Shown: in pieces, positions 53,821-63,872 of the stretch
Layout of the letters: the number at the start of each line of letters is the position of its first letter
Position numbering within the stretch: position 1 is the first letter of the stretch
DNA from: Myxococcota bacterium
GTDB taxonomy: Bacteria; Myxococcota_A; Polyangia; HGW-17
DNA length: 64,000 nt
Reading direction: 5' to 3'
Assembly (NCBI GenBank): GCA_018821305.1
Contig: JAHJMN010000105.1
Coordinates: forward strand, 36,492-100,491
The notes under the pieces: generated by a model
Told to the model about the DNA's origin: nothing
Databases searched by the model: none
Seen by the model: only the letters and a program-made list of their open reading frames with translations
Made by a program: the position numbers and the translations under genes

Positions 53821-54438
53821 ATGGCTATCGATTCCCTCAACGAAGTAATTGAAAAATTAAAGAAAGAAGGTATCTCTGCCGGTGAAACAGAAGCAGCTCG
53901 AATCAAAGAAAAAGCTGAAGCTGACGGTGAAGATATCATTATTAAAGCGGAAATGAAGTCCAGAGCCATTCTGGACAAAGCAGAAACCGAATCCAGGAAA
54001 ATGAAGGAGCAGTTGGATACGGAGCTTGAAAGAGCCTCAAAATCTGCCCTGAACAATTTTAAATCTGCCGTGGAAACAGCCTTTGTTGCTCCCGCAGTAG
54101 ATGAAACTCTGTCTTCGGTACTCTCACAGCCACAATTCATTGAAAAAGTCATCATAGAAATGATCAAAGGCTTTGCTCAGAACGGTTTTAAAACAAACGA
54201 TCTGAATATAATCCTCCCTGAAGACTTACGAGAAAAACTTGGCAACGCGTTTAACGCAAAAATTAAAATGATGGCTGGTGGTGGTAACATCACTGTGGAA
54301 TTCGATGATCGTATTCATTTTGGTCTAAAAATTGGCCCCGCAGACAAGGGTTTTGTCTATGATCTTTCTGATGAAGGCATGAGAGAAATATTCACTCGGT
54401 TTATTTCTCCCAAATTCAGGTCCTTCTTCCAATCCTGA
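53821..54438 (+). CDS. atpE: V/A-type ATPase subunit E
   Basis: Subunit E forms part of the peripheral stalk. The 205-residue protein has a long charged helix (about 15-85: ETEAARIKEKAEADGEDIII, SRAILDKAETESRKMKEQLD) and a C-terminal globular domain that ends in the family's FVYDLSDEGMREIF-like region. GGAGG precedes the ATG at 53821. It opens a seven-gene operon with the order E, DUF2764, A, B, D, I, K, which is the arrangement known from spirochaetes, chlamydiae and Bacteroidetes V-type ATPases. No strong promoter was found in the 116 bases upstream. Confidence 0.88.
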   Translation: MAIDSLNEVIEKLKKEGISAGETEAARIKEKAEADGEDIIIKAEMKSRAILDKAETESRKMKEQLDTELERASKSALNNFKSAVETAFVAPAVDETLSSVLSQPQFIEKVIIEMIKGFAQNGFKTNDLNIILPEDLREKLGNAFNAKIKMMAGGGNITVEFDDRIHFGLKIGPADKGFVYDLSDEGMREIFTRFISPKFRSFFQS

Positions 54439-54449
54439 GGAGAACAACC

Positions 54450-55163
54450 TTGAAATACTATCGCCTTATGACAGCTCTTCCACCACTTCCGGATGAAGTG
54501 GCGCCACTTTCTGTTCCATTTAAAAATATTGTTGAACAGATTGTCGATGAAACCGCCGGAACAACTGATGGTGAACTTGTAAATTCAATTCTTTATATTA
54601 TTGATACTGCCAATGCAGAAAGTATCCTTCTGGAAAGAGATATTTTTGACGAACGGGGAGTTCATCCGCGGGAAGATTTTGAAACAGTCTATAATCTCCC
54701 ACCGTTTATTCAGGAAGTCATAACTTCTGATGATGGTTCTTTACCCGATGCTATTGTCAGGAAACTATGGGAAGGTTATTTTAATTTCCTTCTTGAACTT
54801 TCAAGAGACTCCTCTTCTTCTTTCCTGAAGGGATTCGCCGAATTTGAAGTCGGCATTCGCAACGCAATTGCCAGACAGCGAGCTGAAAGTCTCGGCGTTG
54901 ACAGTGATCAGGCACAGGTAGCTGGAGGTGAAAATGCTTCCCTATTCAATGCCCTAATTTTAAGGGCTTCCGAAGCGGAAGATCCTCTCAAGCGTGAGCT
55001 TGTTATTGATAATGAAAGACTGAATCTTTACCGGGAGCTTGAAGGCATCGACGGTTTTTCCATTGATGCTCTTTTAGCCTATACAGCCGGAGCCATTTTA
55101 ATAGATTCCTGGAGTCAGGGAACCCAAACCGACCCGAAAAAATTACTGGAGGTGTTCGCTTGA
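54450..55163 (+). CDS. DUF2764 family V-type ATPase-associated protein
   Basis: This 237-residue protein resembles the DUF2764 family, which occupies this operon position in bacterial V-type ATPases that lack a recognisable subunit C. It begins YYRLMTALPPLPDEVAPLSV and ends with an Ala/Ile-rich helical region before the A-subunit gene. It probably replaces subunit C as the link between rotor and membrane (inference from position). The start is TTG with GAGGAG about 8 bases upstream. Its stop TGA overlaps the TTG start of atpA. Confidence 0.8.
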   Translation: MKYYRLMTALPPLPDEVAPLSVPFKNIVEQIVDETAGTTDGELVNSILYIIDTANAESILLERDIFDERGVHPREDFETVYNLPPFIQEVITSDDGSLPDAIVRKLWEGYFNFLLELSRDSSSSFLKGFAEFEVGIRNAIARQRAESLGVDSDQAQVAGGENASLFNALILRASEAEDPLKRELVIDNERLNLYRELEGIDGFSIDALLAYTAGAILIDSWSQGTQTDPKKLLEVFA

Positions 55164-56938
55164 TCGATTCTTCATCCACCACAGGACATGTAACAGGTAT
55201 CAACGGTAATATGATCGTTGTTGAAATTGACCAGGGAAGCGTCATTCAGAATGAGGTTGCCTTTGTCACCGTCTCGGACATGAAACTCAAGGCAGAGGTT
55301 ATCAAAGTCGTCGGTAAAAACTGCTATCTGCAGGTTTTTGAAGACACAACGGGCATTGGCGTAGGAATGAAGGTGGATTTCACCGGAAATATGCTTGCCG
55401 TCGAACTCGGACCTGGCCTTCTCGGGTCCATTTATGATGGACTTCAGAATCCTCTGGGTCTTTTGGACAACAAACAGGGTTTCTTCCTCCAGCGAGGTCA
55501 GTATAAGGATCCGCTCTCCCGTGAAAAAACATGGGAATTTAAACCCGTCGTAAAAGTTGGAGACAAAGTTCGCGGAGGGCAATGGATAGGAGAGGTTAAG
55601 GAAAATTTCTTAACTCACAGAATAATCACCCCTATTGGAATGCACGGCATTGCTACGGTGAAAGAAATAGTTTCTGAGGGAACTTATAAAATTACTGACA
55701 CTATCGCAAAAATAGAAGTAAATGGAAAAGTTATTCCTCTCAACATGTTCCAGGATTGGCCCGTTAAAAAAGCCATTAAAGCTTACCGGGAGCGAATTTA
55801 TCCCGAAGAACTTCTTATCACTAAACAACGCATTATTGATACGACATTCCCCGTTGCTCGAGGCGGAACAGCCTGTATTCCTGGACCTTTCGGCGCTGGA
55901 AAAACCGTTCTTCAGCATCTCATGTCAAAATACTCCAGCGTTGATGTAGTTATCGTTGTAGCCTGTGGTGAACGTGCAGGCGAAGTTGTTGAACTTATTC
56001 ACGAATTTCCAGAGATTACCGATCCCAAAACCGGTGGTTCTCTAATGGATCGCACTATAATTATATGCAACACCTCTTCCATGCCCGTAGCTGCCCGCGA
56101 AGCTTCTGTTTACACAGGAATTACTCTGGCGGAGTATTACAGGCAGATGGGTCTAGACGTTCTTGTACTTGCTGACTCCACAAGCCGTTGGGCTCAGGCC
56201 ATGCGCGAAATGTCAGGCCGTCTTGAAGAAATACCCGGAGAAGAAGCTTTCCCAGCTTATCTTGAAAGCCGCATTGCAGGTCTTTATGAACGGGCTGGCC
56301 TGGTGACACTTCATAACGGAGAAAAGGGAGCAGTTACCCTTATTGGAACCGTTTCCCCCGCTGGTGGTAACTTTGAAGAACCAGTAACTCAGGCAACACT
56401 TAAGGTTGTCGGTGCCTTCCTTGGTCTTTCACGTAAACGTTCTGATGAACGTAAATTCCCGGCTATTGATCCTCTTGATTCATACAGTCTTTATATTGAA
56501 CAAATGGAATCAAGTCTGAACCGGGATCTCGATCGCGACTGGACAAAAATGGTTTCCCGATCACGTGATATTCTTCGAGCAGGAGCGGAAGTCGGTAAAA
56601 TGATGACTGTTGTTGGTGAAGAAGGTATAAGTCTTGATGATCTTGTTATGTATTTAAAATCAGAACTACTTGATTTTACTTACCTTCAGCAAAATGCTTT
56701 CGATGATGTAGACTGTGCCTCTGATATTGAGCGACAGGTAGTAGATTTCAAACTCCTTTACCGCGCCCTTACTCAGGATTTCAAGTTTAATTCGAAACCA
56801 GAAGCACGTCAGTTCTTTACGACGCTTCAGGATAAATACTATCAGAGAAATTATTATAGTCCCGACTCGGACGAATTCAAAAAACTCGTTGGAGAAATTG
56901 AAGAATCCCTTGTAAGCGGAGGTAATAGCCTTGTTTAA
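55160..56938 (+). CDS. atpA: V/A-type ATPase catalytic subunit A
   Basis: Subunit A carries the catalytic nucleotide sites. The 592 residues match the family, including the A-specific insertion of about 90 residues before the P-loop. The Walker A motif is GPFGAGKT (near residue 240), followed by [20 protein letters not shown] and the [18 protein letters not shown] segment. The start is TTG overlapping the DUF2764 stop, with GGAGG 8 bases upstream. Its last bases overlap atpB by 8 bases. Confidence 0.97.
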   Translation: MIDSSSTTGHVTGINGNMIVVEIDQGSVIQNEVAFVTVSDMKLKAEVIKVVGKNCYLQVFEDTTGIGVGMKVDFTGNMLAVELGPGLLGSIYDGLQNPLGLLDNKQGFFLQRGQYKDPLSREKTWEFKPVVKVGDKVRGGQWIGEVKENFLTHRIITPIGMHGIATVKEIVSEGTYKITDTIAKIEVNGKVIPLNMFQDWPVKKAIKAYRERIYPEELLITKQRIIDTTFPVARGGTACIPGPFGAGKTVLQHLMSKYSSVDVVIVVACGERAGEVVELIHEFPEITDPKTGGSLMDRTIIICNTSSMPVAAREASVYTGITLAEYYRQMGLDVLVLADSTSRWAQAMREMSGRLEEIPGEEAFPAYLESRIAGLYERAGLVTLHNGEKGAVTLIGTVSPAGGNFEEPVTQATLKVVGAFLGLSRKRSDERKFPAIDPLDSYSLYIEQMESSLNRDLDRDWTKMVSRSRDILRAGAEVGKMMTVVGEEGISLDDLVMYLKSELLDFTYLQQNAFDDVDCASDIERQVVDFKLLYRALTQDFKFNSKPEARQFFTTLQDKYYQRNYYSPDSDEFKKLVGEIEESLVSGGNSLV

Positions 56939-58232
56939 GGAATACACAAGAATCACAAATATCATCGGCGATATCATTGAACTTGAAGCGGAAGGCGTTA
57001 CATATCGTGAACTGGCATCTATAACAAACACTAATGGAGATACGTCCCTTGCTCAGGTTATAAAAATTGAAGGTACCAAAGTATCACTTCAGGTTTTTGC
57101 TGGAGCCAAGGGTATGTCAAACCGGGCCACTGTACGTTTTCTTGGACACCCCATGAAGGTTTCCTACAGTGGAGATCTACTCGGACGGATTTTCTCGGGT
57201 TCTGGGCAGCCCATTGATGGCAAGCCACCTATTGAAAATGCAAAAGATACGGAAATCGGCGGTCCCTCTGTAAATCCTATTAAACGCGTCGTTCCAAGAA
57301 ACTTTATCGAAACGCGCATTCCAATGATTGATATTTTCAATCCTCTAGTGGAATCACAAAAACTGCCGATCTTTTCCACTCCAGGTGAACCTTACAATGA
57401 TCTTCTGGCCCGTATTGCTCTTCAGGCTCAGGCTGATATCGTTGTTTTAGGTGGTATTGGCCTGAAATTCGACGAATACATCGGCTTCAGACGTAAATTT
57501 GAAGAAGGCGGTGTTATGGATCGTACGGTTATGTTCGTCCATACTGCGGCGGATCCTGTGGTTGAACGACTTCTGGTTCCTGATATGGCCCTGGCTGTTG
57601 CTGAGCAGTTTGGTATTGAAGGAAAACGCGTTCTGGTTCTCCTCACGGACATGACGGCCTTTGCTGACGCCCTTAAAGAAATCAGTGTCGCCATGGAACA
57701 GGTTCCTTCAAACCTCGGATATCCAGGGTCTCTTTATTCAGATCTCGCATCCAGGTATGAAAAGGCTGTTGACTTTGAAGGTGCCGGTTCAATTACAGTC
57801 CTGGCTGTTACAACAATGCCTGGTGGCGACGTTACGCACCCGGTTCCGGATAACACCGGTTATATTACTGAGGGTCAGTACTATCTTGTAAACGGAATGA
57901 TTAACCCCTTCGGTTCATTAAGTCGTCTGAAACAACTTGTAATCGGCAAAGTAACTCGAAAAGATCATGGTCCAGTAATGAACGCTATGATTCGACTTTA
58001 CGCTAAAGCTCTTGAATCCAAAAAGAAAATTTCAATGGGATTTGAGAAAACCGAAACGGATGAGAAATATCTCCGATATGCTGATTTATTTGAGAGTCGG
58101 TTTATGGATTTGAAAGTTGATATTACTCTTGAATCAGCACTGGATCTCGGATGGAAAACCATGTCCGAATGCTTCACGCCATTTGAAGTCGGTATCAAAA
58201 AAGATATCGTTGAAAAATACTGGCCTAAATAA
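56931..58232 (+). CDS. atpB: V/A-type ATPase regulatory subunit B
   Basis: Subunit B is the non-catalytic partner of A in the A3B3 head. The 433-residue product lacks a P-loop at the equivalent position ([20 protein letters not shown]), as expected for B. It has the typical SGSGQPIDG region, the [19 protein letters not shown] segment and the [15 protein letters not shown] segment. The start is TTG with GGAGG 8 bases upstream, inside the end of atpA. Confidence 0.97.
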   Translation: MFKEYTRITNIIGDIIELEAEGVTYRELASITNTNGDTSLAQVIKIEGTKVSLQVFAGAKGMSNRATVRFLGHPMKVSYSGDLLGRIFSGSGQPIDGKPPIENAKDTEIGGPSVNPIKRVVPRNFIETRIPMIDIFNPLVESQKLPIFSTPGEPYNDLLARIALQAQADIVVLGGIGLKFDEYIGFRRKFEEGGVMDRTVMFVHTAADPVVERLLVPDMALAVAEQFGIEGKRVLVLLTDMTAFADALKEISVAMEQVPSNLGYPGSLYSDLASRYEKAVDFEGAGSITVLAVTTMPGGDVTHPVPDNTGYITEGQYYLVNGMINPFGSLSRLKQLVIGKVTRKDHGPVMNAMIRLYAKALESKKKISMGFEKTETDEKYLRYADLFESRFMDLKVDITLESALDLGWKTMSECFTPFEVGIKKDIVEKYWPK

Positions 58233-58255
58233 TTTAACCATGATTTGAGGCAGTT

Positions 58256-58864
58256 ATGTCGGAAAAGGTTAAACTTAATAAAAACTCTCTCCGGGAACAG
58301 AATCAGAACCTGAAACTGTATCTTGAGTTTCTTCCTACTCTGGAACTTCGCAAGCAGCAACTCCAGACAGAAGTGAGATCTTCCCTGGATGAAATCAATG
58401 TTGCTAAAAAAGATCTTCAGACCATTCTTGATGGAGCAAAATCTTTTTCAGCAAAGATTTCCGGGCTATTACAACAGATTAAATCAAGCCTCATTGTTGA
58501 AGAAATTTCAGTGGATCTAGTAAACGTCGCCGGAGTAAAAGTTCCCCAGTTTCAGGCTGTAAGATTTCGCAAACTACCATACAGCCTTGTAGCTACTCCC
58601 TGGATTTTTGACAGTGCAATGGCCTTTTTTGAGTCTGCTGTGTCCAAAAAGGAACAAATAAGAGTTCTGGAAGAAAAATTTTCTTTACTTGATCACGAAC
58701 TTACCAAAACTACTCAGCGTATCAATCTCTATGAAAAGGTTCTGATTCCTCAGACCCGCAATAACATAAGAAAAATTAAAGTTTATCTTGGTGACCAGCA
58801 AACGGCGGCCGTATGTCGAGCCAAAATTGCTAAGAATAAAATCGTCAAGAGGACAGCACAGTAA
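58256..58864 (+). CDS. atpD: V/A-type ATPase central-rotor subunit D
   Basis: Subunit D is the central shaft of the motor. The 202-residue protein is largely two long helices with the family pattern near its start (LELRKQQLQTEVRSSLDE) and near its end (QRINLYEKVLIPQTRNNIRKIK), which form the antiparallel coiled coil. It follows atpB by 23 bases and precedes atpI by 9. Confidence 0.93.
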   Translation: MSEKVKLNKNSLREQNQNLKLYLEFLPTLELRKQQLQTEVRSSLDEINVAKKDLQTILDGAKSFSAKISGLLQQIKSSLIVEEISVDLVNVAGVKVPQFQAVRFRKLPYSLVATPWIFDSAMAFFESAVSKKEQIRVLEEKFSLLDHELTKTTQRINLYEKVLIPQTRNNIRKIKVYLGDQQTAAVCRAKIAKNKIVKRTAQ

Positions 58865-58873
58865 GGAGGCACT

Positions 58874-60691
58874 ATGGCTATCGTTCGAATGAAAAAAGTG
58901 TTCCTTGTGGGTCCTGAGGCGGTGAAGCAGAAGGCTGTTGAAATTTGCCAGTCTACAGGAGTTCTTCACATAAAGGATCTTTCAACTCAACCCAAAGATC
59001 CACCACAGGAACTTGCCCTTGAGCTTTCAAGAGCTAAACGAATACTGGAACACATACGCAAACTTGCTAAAAATGGCGGTATTGTAACTGGTGATAAAAA
59101 CGATCGTACCATTAAGGATCTCCTTGAGGAATATGATCGTCTCACCGCTTCAAAATCAAGTCTTGAACAAGAAATTTCCGGCCTCGAAAAAGAACACCGA
59201 ATTCTCGCACCATGGGGTCACTTCAATCCTTCCGATGTAAAAGCATTAAGTGAACATGGGGTTTTTTTCATTTTTGCTCAAACTACAGCAAAAGAACTGA
59301 AATCTGTCGACCAGCAAATTTTTAAGGATGCGATTATAAATCGACGAGTTGAACTTAAAGGTGCAAAAAATCTTGGTCTGATTCTGGCTTATCAGGGCAA
59401 TTTGCCTGCCATTCCATTTGAACAGGTTTCTCTTCCTTCCAGATCTCTCAACGAAGTTGAAAGACTTCTATCGGAAAAGCGCGCAGCACTTGCCGATTTA
59501 AATAGAGAATTTACAAAACTCTCTCTTTATGCAGATCTTTTTGAGGGGAATCTTCACAAAGCACAAAATAATTACGACCGAGCCAAGGTTGTGGCTGGGG
59601 TTCTTGAAGATGGGCCCATTTTTGCTTTTGGTGGTTTTACTCCGTCTACTCAGGTTGAAACACTCAGGTCTGTATTTAAAAATAATGGCGTCGTTGTTAT
59701 TGATGAAGATCCCCTTCCTGATGATGATGTGCCTATCAAATTGAAAAACTGGCCTGTTATTCGTAATTTCGAACCGCTTATTTCAATGTTCAAATTACCG
59801 ACATATAACGAGCCGGACCCCACGATTCTGGTTGCGCCCTTCATGGCAGTTTTCTTCGGATTCTGCTTTGGTGATGCTGTTTATGGTCTGCTTTTATTTG
59901 CCATCGCATGGCTTCTTGGTAGAAAACTGAAAGATAATGAAGGAGCTCAAGGGTTTCTTAATCTTCTTAAAATTCTCGGTATCAGCACTTTTATAATTGG
60001 TGCTTTTATGGGTGCATTCTTTGGTTTTTCGTTAGCAAAAGCATCTTTTATTCCTGAGGCTGTTAAAAAAATCTTTTTCCTCAGTAGCCTTCAGGCTGAA
60101 CCAATGAATTACTTCCATTTTGCTATCAAACTTGGAATAATTCAACTTGCTATTGCCTTCCTTATTAAAATTTCTATATGCTTGAATACAAAGCAATATC
60201 AAATTCTTCTCGCAAATATTGGCTTACTACTTGTAGCACCGATTATCTACCTTACTATTTATGAAAAGGTTCCTTTTACTTCACTTCCAATGCTAATTCT
60301 TTCTGGTGTTGCCGCCTCTCTGATTCTTATTTTCTCATCTCCAAGTCCCAGTGTTGGGAAACGAATAGGTGGTGGTTTATGGGCGGCTTATGGTTTATCC
60401 GGTCTTCTTGGTGATGGCATCAGTTATGCACGTATTTTCGGACTTGGACTATCCAGTGGCATCATTGCCGCCGTTGTCAACGATCTTTCCGGAGATCTCA
60501 CAAAAACAATTCCTGTTTTAGGTTATGTTTTTGCATTTATTCTCATGGTTGTTGGTCATACTTTTAACTTTGCCATGTCTGTTATCGGGTCTCTCGTACA
60601 CAGCGCAAGACTTAACTTTCTTGAATATTACGGTAAATTTTTTGACGGTGGCGGAAAACCCTACGCTCCGTTTAACTACAAAGAGAAATAA
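58874..60691 (+). CDS. atpI: V/A-type ATPase membrane subunit I
   Basis: Subunit I (equivalent to subunit a) provides the stator ion half-channels. The 605-residue protein has a cytoplasmic N-terminal half with coiled-coil (about 1-315) and a membrane half with about seven helices (VAPFMAVFFGFCFGDAVYGLLLF onwards). The FGFCFGDAVYG and DGISYARIFGLGLSSG segments are typical, the latter carrying the essential Arg (YARIF). GGAGG is close before the ATG. The next gene encodes the ring subunit that works against it. Confidence 0.94.
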   Translation: MAIVRMKKVFLVGPEAVKQKAVEICQSTGVLHIKDLSTQPKDPPQELALELSRAKRILEHIRKLAKNGGIVTGDKNDRTIKDLLEEYDRLTASKSSLEQEISGLEKEHRILAPWGHFNPSDVKALSEHGVFFIFAQTTAKELKSVDQQIFKDAIINRRVELKGAKNLGLILAYQGNLPAIPFEQVSLPSRSLNEVERLLSEKRAALADLNREFTKLSLYADLFEGNLHKAQNNYDRAKVVAGVLEDGPIFAFGGFTPSTQVETLRSVFKNNGVVVIDEDPLPDDDVPIKLKNWPVIRNFEPLISMFKLPTYNEPDPTILVAPFMAVFFGFCFGDAVYGLLLFAIAWLLGRKLKDNEGAQGFLNLLKILGISTFIIGAFMGAFFGFSLAKASFIPEAVKKIFFLSSLQAEPMNYFHFAIKLGIIQLAIAFLIKISICLNTKQYQILLANIGLLLVAPIIYLTIYEKVPFTSLPMLILSGVAASLILIFSSPSPSVGKRIGGGLWAAYGLSGLLGDGISYARIFGLGLSSGIIAAVVNDLSGDLTKTIPVLGYVFAFILMVVGHTFNFAMSVIGSLVHSARLNFLEYYGKFFDGGGKPYAPFNYKEK

Positions 60692-60716
60692 ACTTTAACG
60701 AAAAGGAGAATATATC

Positions 60717-61238
60717 GTGACAGAATTTCAACCGGTACTCAGTTCAATCACTGACTTCGCATCAACTTTTATCGCTCAAGCCTCCCAGATGAACCTCCAG
60801 CTCAATTGGAACTGGTTTCTTGCTTTCTTCGGAATGGGCATGCTCGGACTTGGGCTTTCCGGTAGCGCCATCGGGCTAGCAATTGCTGGTAGTGCCGTCG
60901 CTGGTGTCCGTGAGGAAAAGCGCGCAAGTGCCCTTATCGTCAGCGTTTTGCCCGGAACCCAGGGAATATACAGTTTTACTGTTGGCATCATTCTAATGGG
61001 TAAATTCAAGGGTTCCTTTGCTGCAATTCCCCCGGAAACTTTCCTTAAAGCCTTTGCAGTAGCTACTGTAACCGGCATCGCTTGTCTGGTTTCCGGATGG
61101 TGGCAGGGAGTAGTTTGTGCCAGTGGTATCAAAGCCATTAATCAGGATAAAATGGGTGTTGGTAACGCTCTTCTTCTTGCAGTTCTTCCCGAATTCTACG
61201 CCATTCTTGCATTCACCACTGCATTCATCTGGATGTAA
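60717..61238 (+). CDS. atpK: V/A-type ATPase ring subunit K, Na+-binding type
   Basis: This 173-residue proteolipid has four membrane helices, a duplicated hairpin as in Enterococcus hirae NtpK. The five Na+ ligands known in NtpK (Leu, Thr, Gln, Gln, Glu) all have counterparts: Leu 78, Thr 81 and Gln 82 in VLPGTQGIYSF; Gln 130 in GWWQGVVCASG; Glu 159 in VLPEFYAIL. Only the second hairpin has the carboxylate, so there is one ion site per four helices. The start is GTG with AAGGAG before it. It ends the operon. Confidence 0.93.
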   Translation: MTEFQPVLSSITDFASTFIAQASQMNLQLNWNWFLAFFGMGMLGLGLSGSAIGLAIAGSAVAGVREEKRASALIVSVLPGTQGIYSFTVGIILMGKFKGSFAAIPPETFLKAFAVATVTGIACLVSGWWQGVVCASGIKAINQDKMGVGNALLLAVLPEFYAILAFTTAFIWM

Positions 61239-61247
61239 TTTCTACGC

Positions 61248-61345
61248 TTCCTGAATAATCCGATAGTGGCTTAATTTATATAAATATTTCAGGAGAAAGT
61301 CCCTGATTTTCCTGTTTCTGATACTGATCTGCCGTTTACCTGGTT
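61248..61345 (+). repeat. Interspersed repeat R3, 5' part
   Basis: CGCTTCCTGAATAATCCGAT ... ATTTCAGGAGAAAGTCCCTG matches the beginning of the R3 copy at 32345 (ACGCTTCCTGAGCAATACGA). It fills the gap between atpK and the converging histidine kinase gene. Confidence 0.6.
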
Positions 61346-61355
61346 TAAGATATTT

Positions 61356-63872
61356 TTATTTTGTATCCAGAATATCACGAACTCTGGATGTGAGAAGTTC
61401 CGGAAGATATGGTTTTCTCAGAAAATTCAGCGAGTTTAATGTAATATTTGATGTATTTTCCATAAAATCTTCACTGTATCCACTGACAAATATAAATTTT
61501 TGCTCAGGCTTCTCTCGGGTTATCCTATTGGCAAGTTCATAACCATTCATGAGCGGCATTACAATATCAGTAATTATTAAGTCAATACTTTTTCCGGATT
61601 TATGAATAAGTTCAAGAGCTGCCAGCCCATTCTCAGCTTCAATAACAATATATCCAGCCTTCTCAAGAATTTTGCGATTTACTTTTCTTACTATTTCCTC
61701 GTCTTCGACAATTAAAACTGATTCCGTTCCACGATGGAGAGTGGAAAGTGTCTTTAACTCTCTTGAATCCATTGTTTTGGTACTATGGAATGGTAGATAA
61801 ATTCTGAAATTTGCACCGGCCCCCGGAGATGTGGTCAGGGAAACAGCTCCTCCAGCGGATTCTATTATTTCTACTACAGTACTTAATCCGAGACCAGTTC
61901 CATGCCCTGCTGGTTTCGTTGTGAAAAATGGTTCAAAAACTTTTTCTGCCGTTTCCACTGGCATTCCAGGTCCATTATCAGATACTTCAAAAACAACATA
62001 TGTATCGGGAGGTAAATGTCTATTTCTTATTGTAAGTTCACGTTCTATTTTTTTTCTGAAACATTTCAGAACGATAATACCACCATCTATCATTGCATCC
62101 CTCGCATTTAAAACGAGGTTGAGCAAAGTCTGCTCCATTCTTGATCCGTTTATTCTAACGGTCATTCCAGGATCTTTTGCCTCATTTCTGATGGAAATAT
62201 GTTCACCTATCATTCTGGAAACATTTTTTATTATTCCAGTGGCTACTTCTGAAAGATCGATCGTTTCCGAAGGGCTGTCATCTTTTCTGGAAAAGGAAAG
62301 CAATCTTGAAGCAAGCTCCCGAGCACGCTTTGCGGCATGTTCAATTTCTTCAAGGCTTGGCTGAAGAGGATCAGATGGATCAATATCCATACGTGTCAAA
62401 TCAACATTTCCAGATATCACTGTCAGTAAATTGTTAAAATCGTGAGCGATACCTGCTGCCAGTCTACCGACAAGCTCCATTTTCTGACTTTGAAAGAGCT
62501 GCTGCTTTAGACTTTCTTTTTCAATAGAATCCGTTTTCGAATTGGTTATATCTTCAAAAACAGCCTGAATTCCTGAAATTTCATTAACATCAGATATTAC
62601 AGGATATAACTGATATCTGAGAAACTTTCCTGTCTTGTTTGAACTTGTATATTCAAGTTCGTTCGAAATGTTTCCAGCCAATCTTATACATGTCGTAAGA
62701 TCCATAAAAAACTTATCTGAAAGAAAACTCCGAAAACCTGGATCCGTAATAGATGGAATATCAAAGATTTTTAGAATATTTTCGTTATATTCTACAACGT
62801 CACCTTCCGGAGTAAGAAATAAAAGTCCGTAGGGAGACGCTGTAATAATTGTCCTCAGGCGCTCTTCACTTTTTTTTGCTTTTCTCGCCCTTGTTTCCAA
62901 TTTGTTTTTAATATAATGCCTCTCCAGATATATGGTAACAATTGAAATAAACTGTTCGATGAAATTTTTCTCGAGGAATCCACTTCTTGTTTGTATTCTT
63001 CCGGTAAAAAAACCACCCCGCACTTCGGATTCGGGAAAAGAATAATACATGATATATTTAACACCGGACTTTTCCAGAGAGGGCGGAAAATTAAAGTCTG
63101 AAAAGTGTTTACCGGAAATTAGAGTTTCTCCTGAGAAAAACTCTCTTGAAAGACATTCTATAAATTCTTGAACAGAGAAATTCACTGAAGGTATATTGTT
63201 AAATACAACATGGTTTAACTGATTTTCAACATCAATCCAGTAAAGACCACAAATATCAGGAGAAATAAAAGAATTTACAATAGATACCATCTCTCCTACA
63301 TTCTTTTTAATATCCTGATCATTTATAGAAAGCCTCGAAATTGAAGTAATCGTATCCATGGCTCCCATCGCCCAACGAATCTGATTTTCAAGTTGCCTTC
63401 TGGGTGTAATGTTTTTAGCTATACTTAAAATATGATTATCATTTTTCTGTTCGTCGTATTTGGTTATAATTTGATAGTACGAATCTGATTTAGGAATATG
63501 GGTTTCGTAAGAGTAAATGTCACTTACTCTATGAAGACGATGACTACCAGTAGCATCTCCTAGAACATCATTGATTTTAGAAGTTATCCCCTCAAATTCG
63601 AAATCAGGGTTGTTGGTATATATAATATTGCCGTCAAGATCCTGAACTATAAGTACATCTCCTGAAAGAGAAGCAATGCTTCCACAGCAGTTAAACCATA
63701 TATCATCAAATGCATAAGTTGAAAATTGAATACCAGTTGACTGATTAAGCGATGAAATCAATTTTTCCAGTTCCGTATTTGTTGCTTCAGTAAACTTTGA
63801 GAGATTGACAGTTTGTAGTACAGACTCACAATCATTGACAACCGTCTCCGGAATTAAAACCACCAGTTTCAT
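61356..63872 (-). CDS. Hybrid sensor histidine kinase/response regulator
   Basis: The 838-residue soluble sensor kinase has PAS-like domains at about 65-150 and about 335-445 (RTIITASPYGLLFLTPEGDV), with a GAF-like region between. The HisKA domain carries the phosphorylated His in AAGIAHDFNNLLTVIS (near 478), followed by an HATPase domain with NLVLNARDAM, DNGPGMP and GTGLGLSTV boxes. A C-terminal receiver domain (about 720-838) has VEDEE, the phosphoacceptor Asp in LIITDIVMP (near 766) and Lys in FLRKPY. No membrane helix is seen, so the signal is probably cytoplasmic. No regulator gene is adjacent, so phosphotransfer partners are elsewhere. Confidence 0.9.
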   Translation of the reverse strand: MKLVVLIPETVVNDCESVLQTVNLSKFTEATNTELEKLISSLNQSTGIQFSTYAFDDIWFNCCGSIASLSGDVLIVQDLDGNIIYTNNPDFEFEGITSKINDVLGDATGSHRLHRVSDIYSYETHIPKSDSYYQIITKYDEQKNDNHILSIAKNITPRRQLENQIRWAMGAMDTITSISRLSINDQDIKKNVGEMVSIVNSFISPDICGLYWIDVENQLNHVVFNNIPSVNFSVQEFIECLSREFFSGETLISGKHFSDFNFPPSLEKSGVKYIMYYSFPESEVRGGFFTGRIQTRSGFLEKNFIEQFISIVTIYLERHYIKNKLETRARKAKKSEERLRTIITASPYGLLFLTPEGDVVEYNENILKIFDIPSITDPGFRSFLSDKFFMDLTTCIRLAGNISNELEYTSSNKTGKFLRYQLYPVISDVNEISGIQAVFEDITNSKTDSIEKESLKQQLFQSQKMELVGRLAAGIAHDFNNLLTVISGNVDLTRMDIDPSDPLQPSLEEIEHAAKRARELASRLLSFSRKDDSPSETIDLSEVATGIIKNVSRMIGEHISIRNEAKDPGMTVRINGSRMEQTLLNLVLNARDAMIDGGIIVLKCFRKKIERELTIRNRHLPPDTYVVFEVSDNGPGMPVETAEKVFEPFFTTKPAGHGTGLGLSTVVEIIESAGGAVSLTTSPGAGANFRIYLPFHSTKTMDSRELKTLSTLHRGTESVLIVEDEEIVRKVNRKILEKAGYIVIEAENGLAALELIHKSGKSIDLIITDIVMPLMNGYELANRITREKPEQKFIFVSGYSEDFMENTSNITLNSLNFLRKPYLPELLTSRVRDILDTK

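Noticed and set aside
57164..57694. Minus-strand frames opposite the ATPase operon
   Set aside because: Ser/Arg/Pro-rich products without domains, exactly opposite the highly conserved atpB gene.
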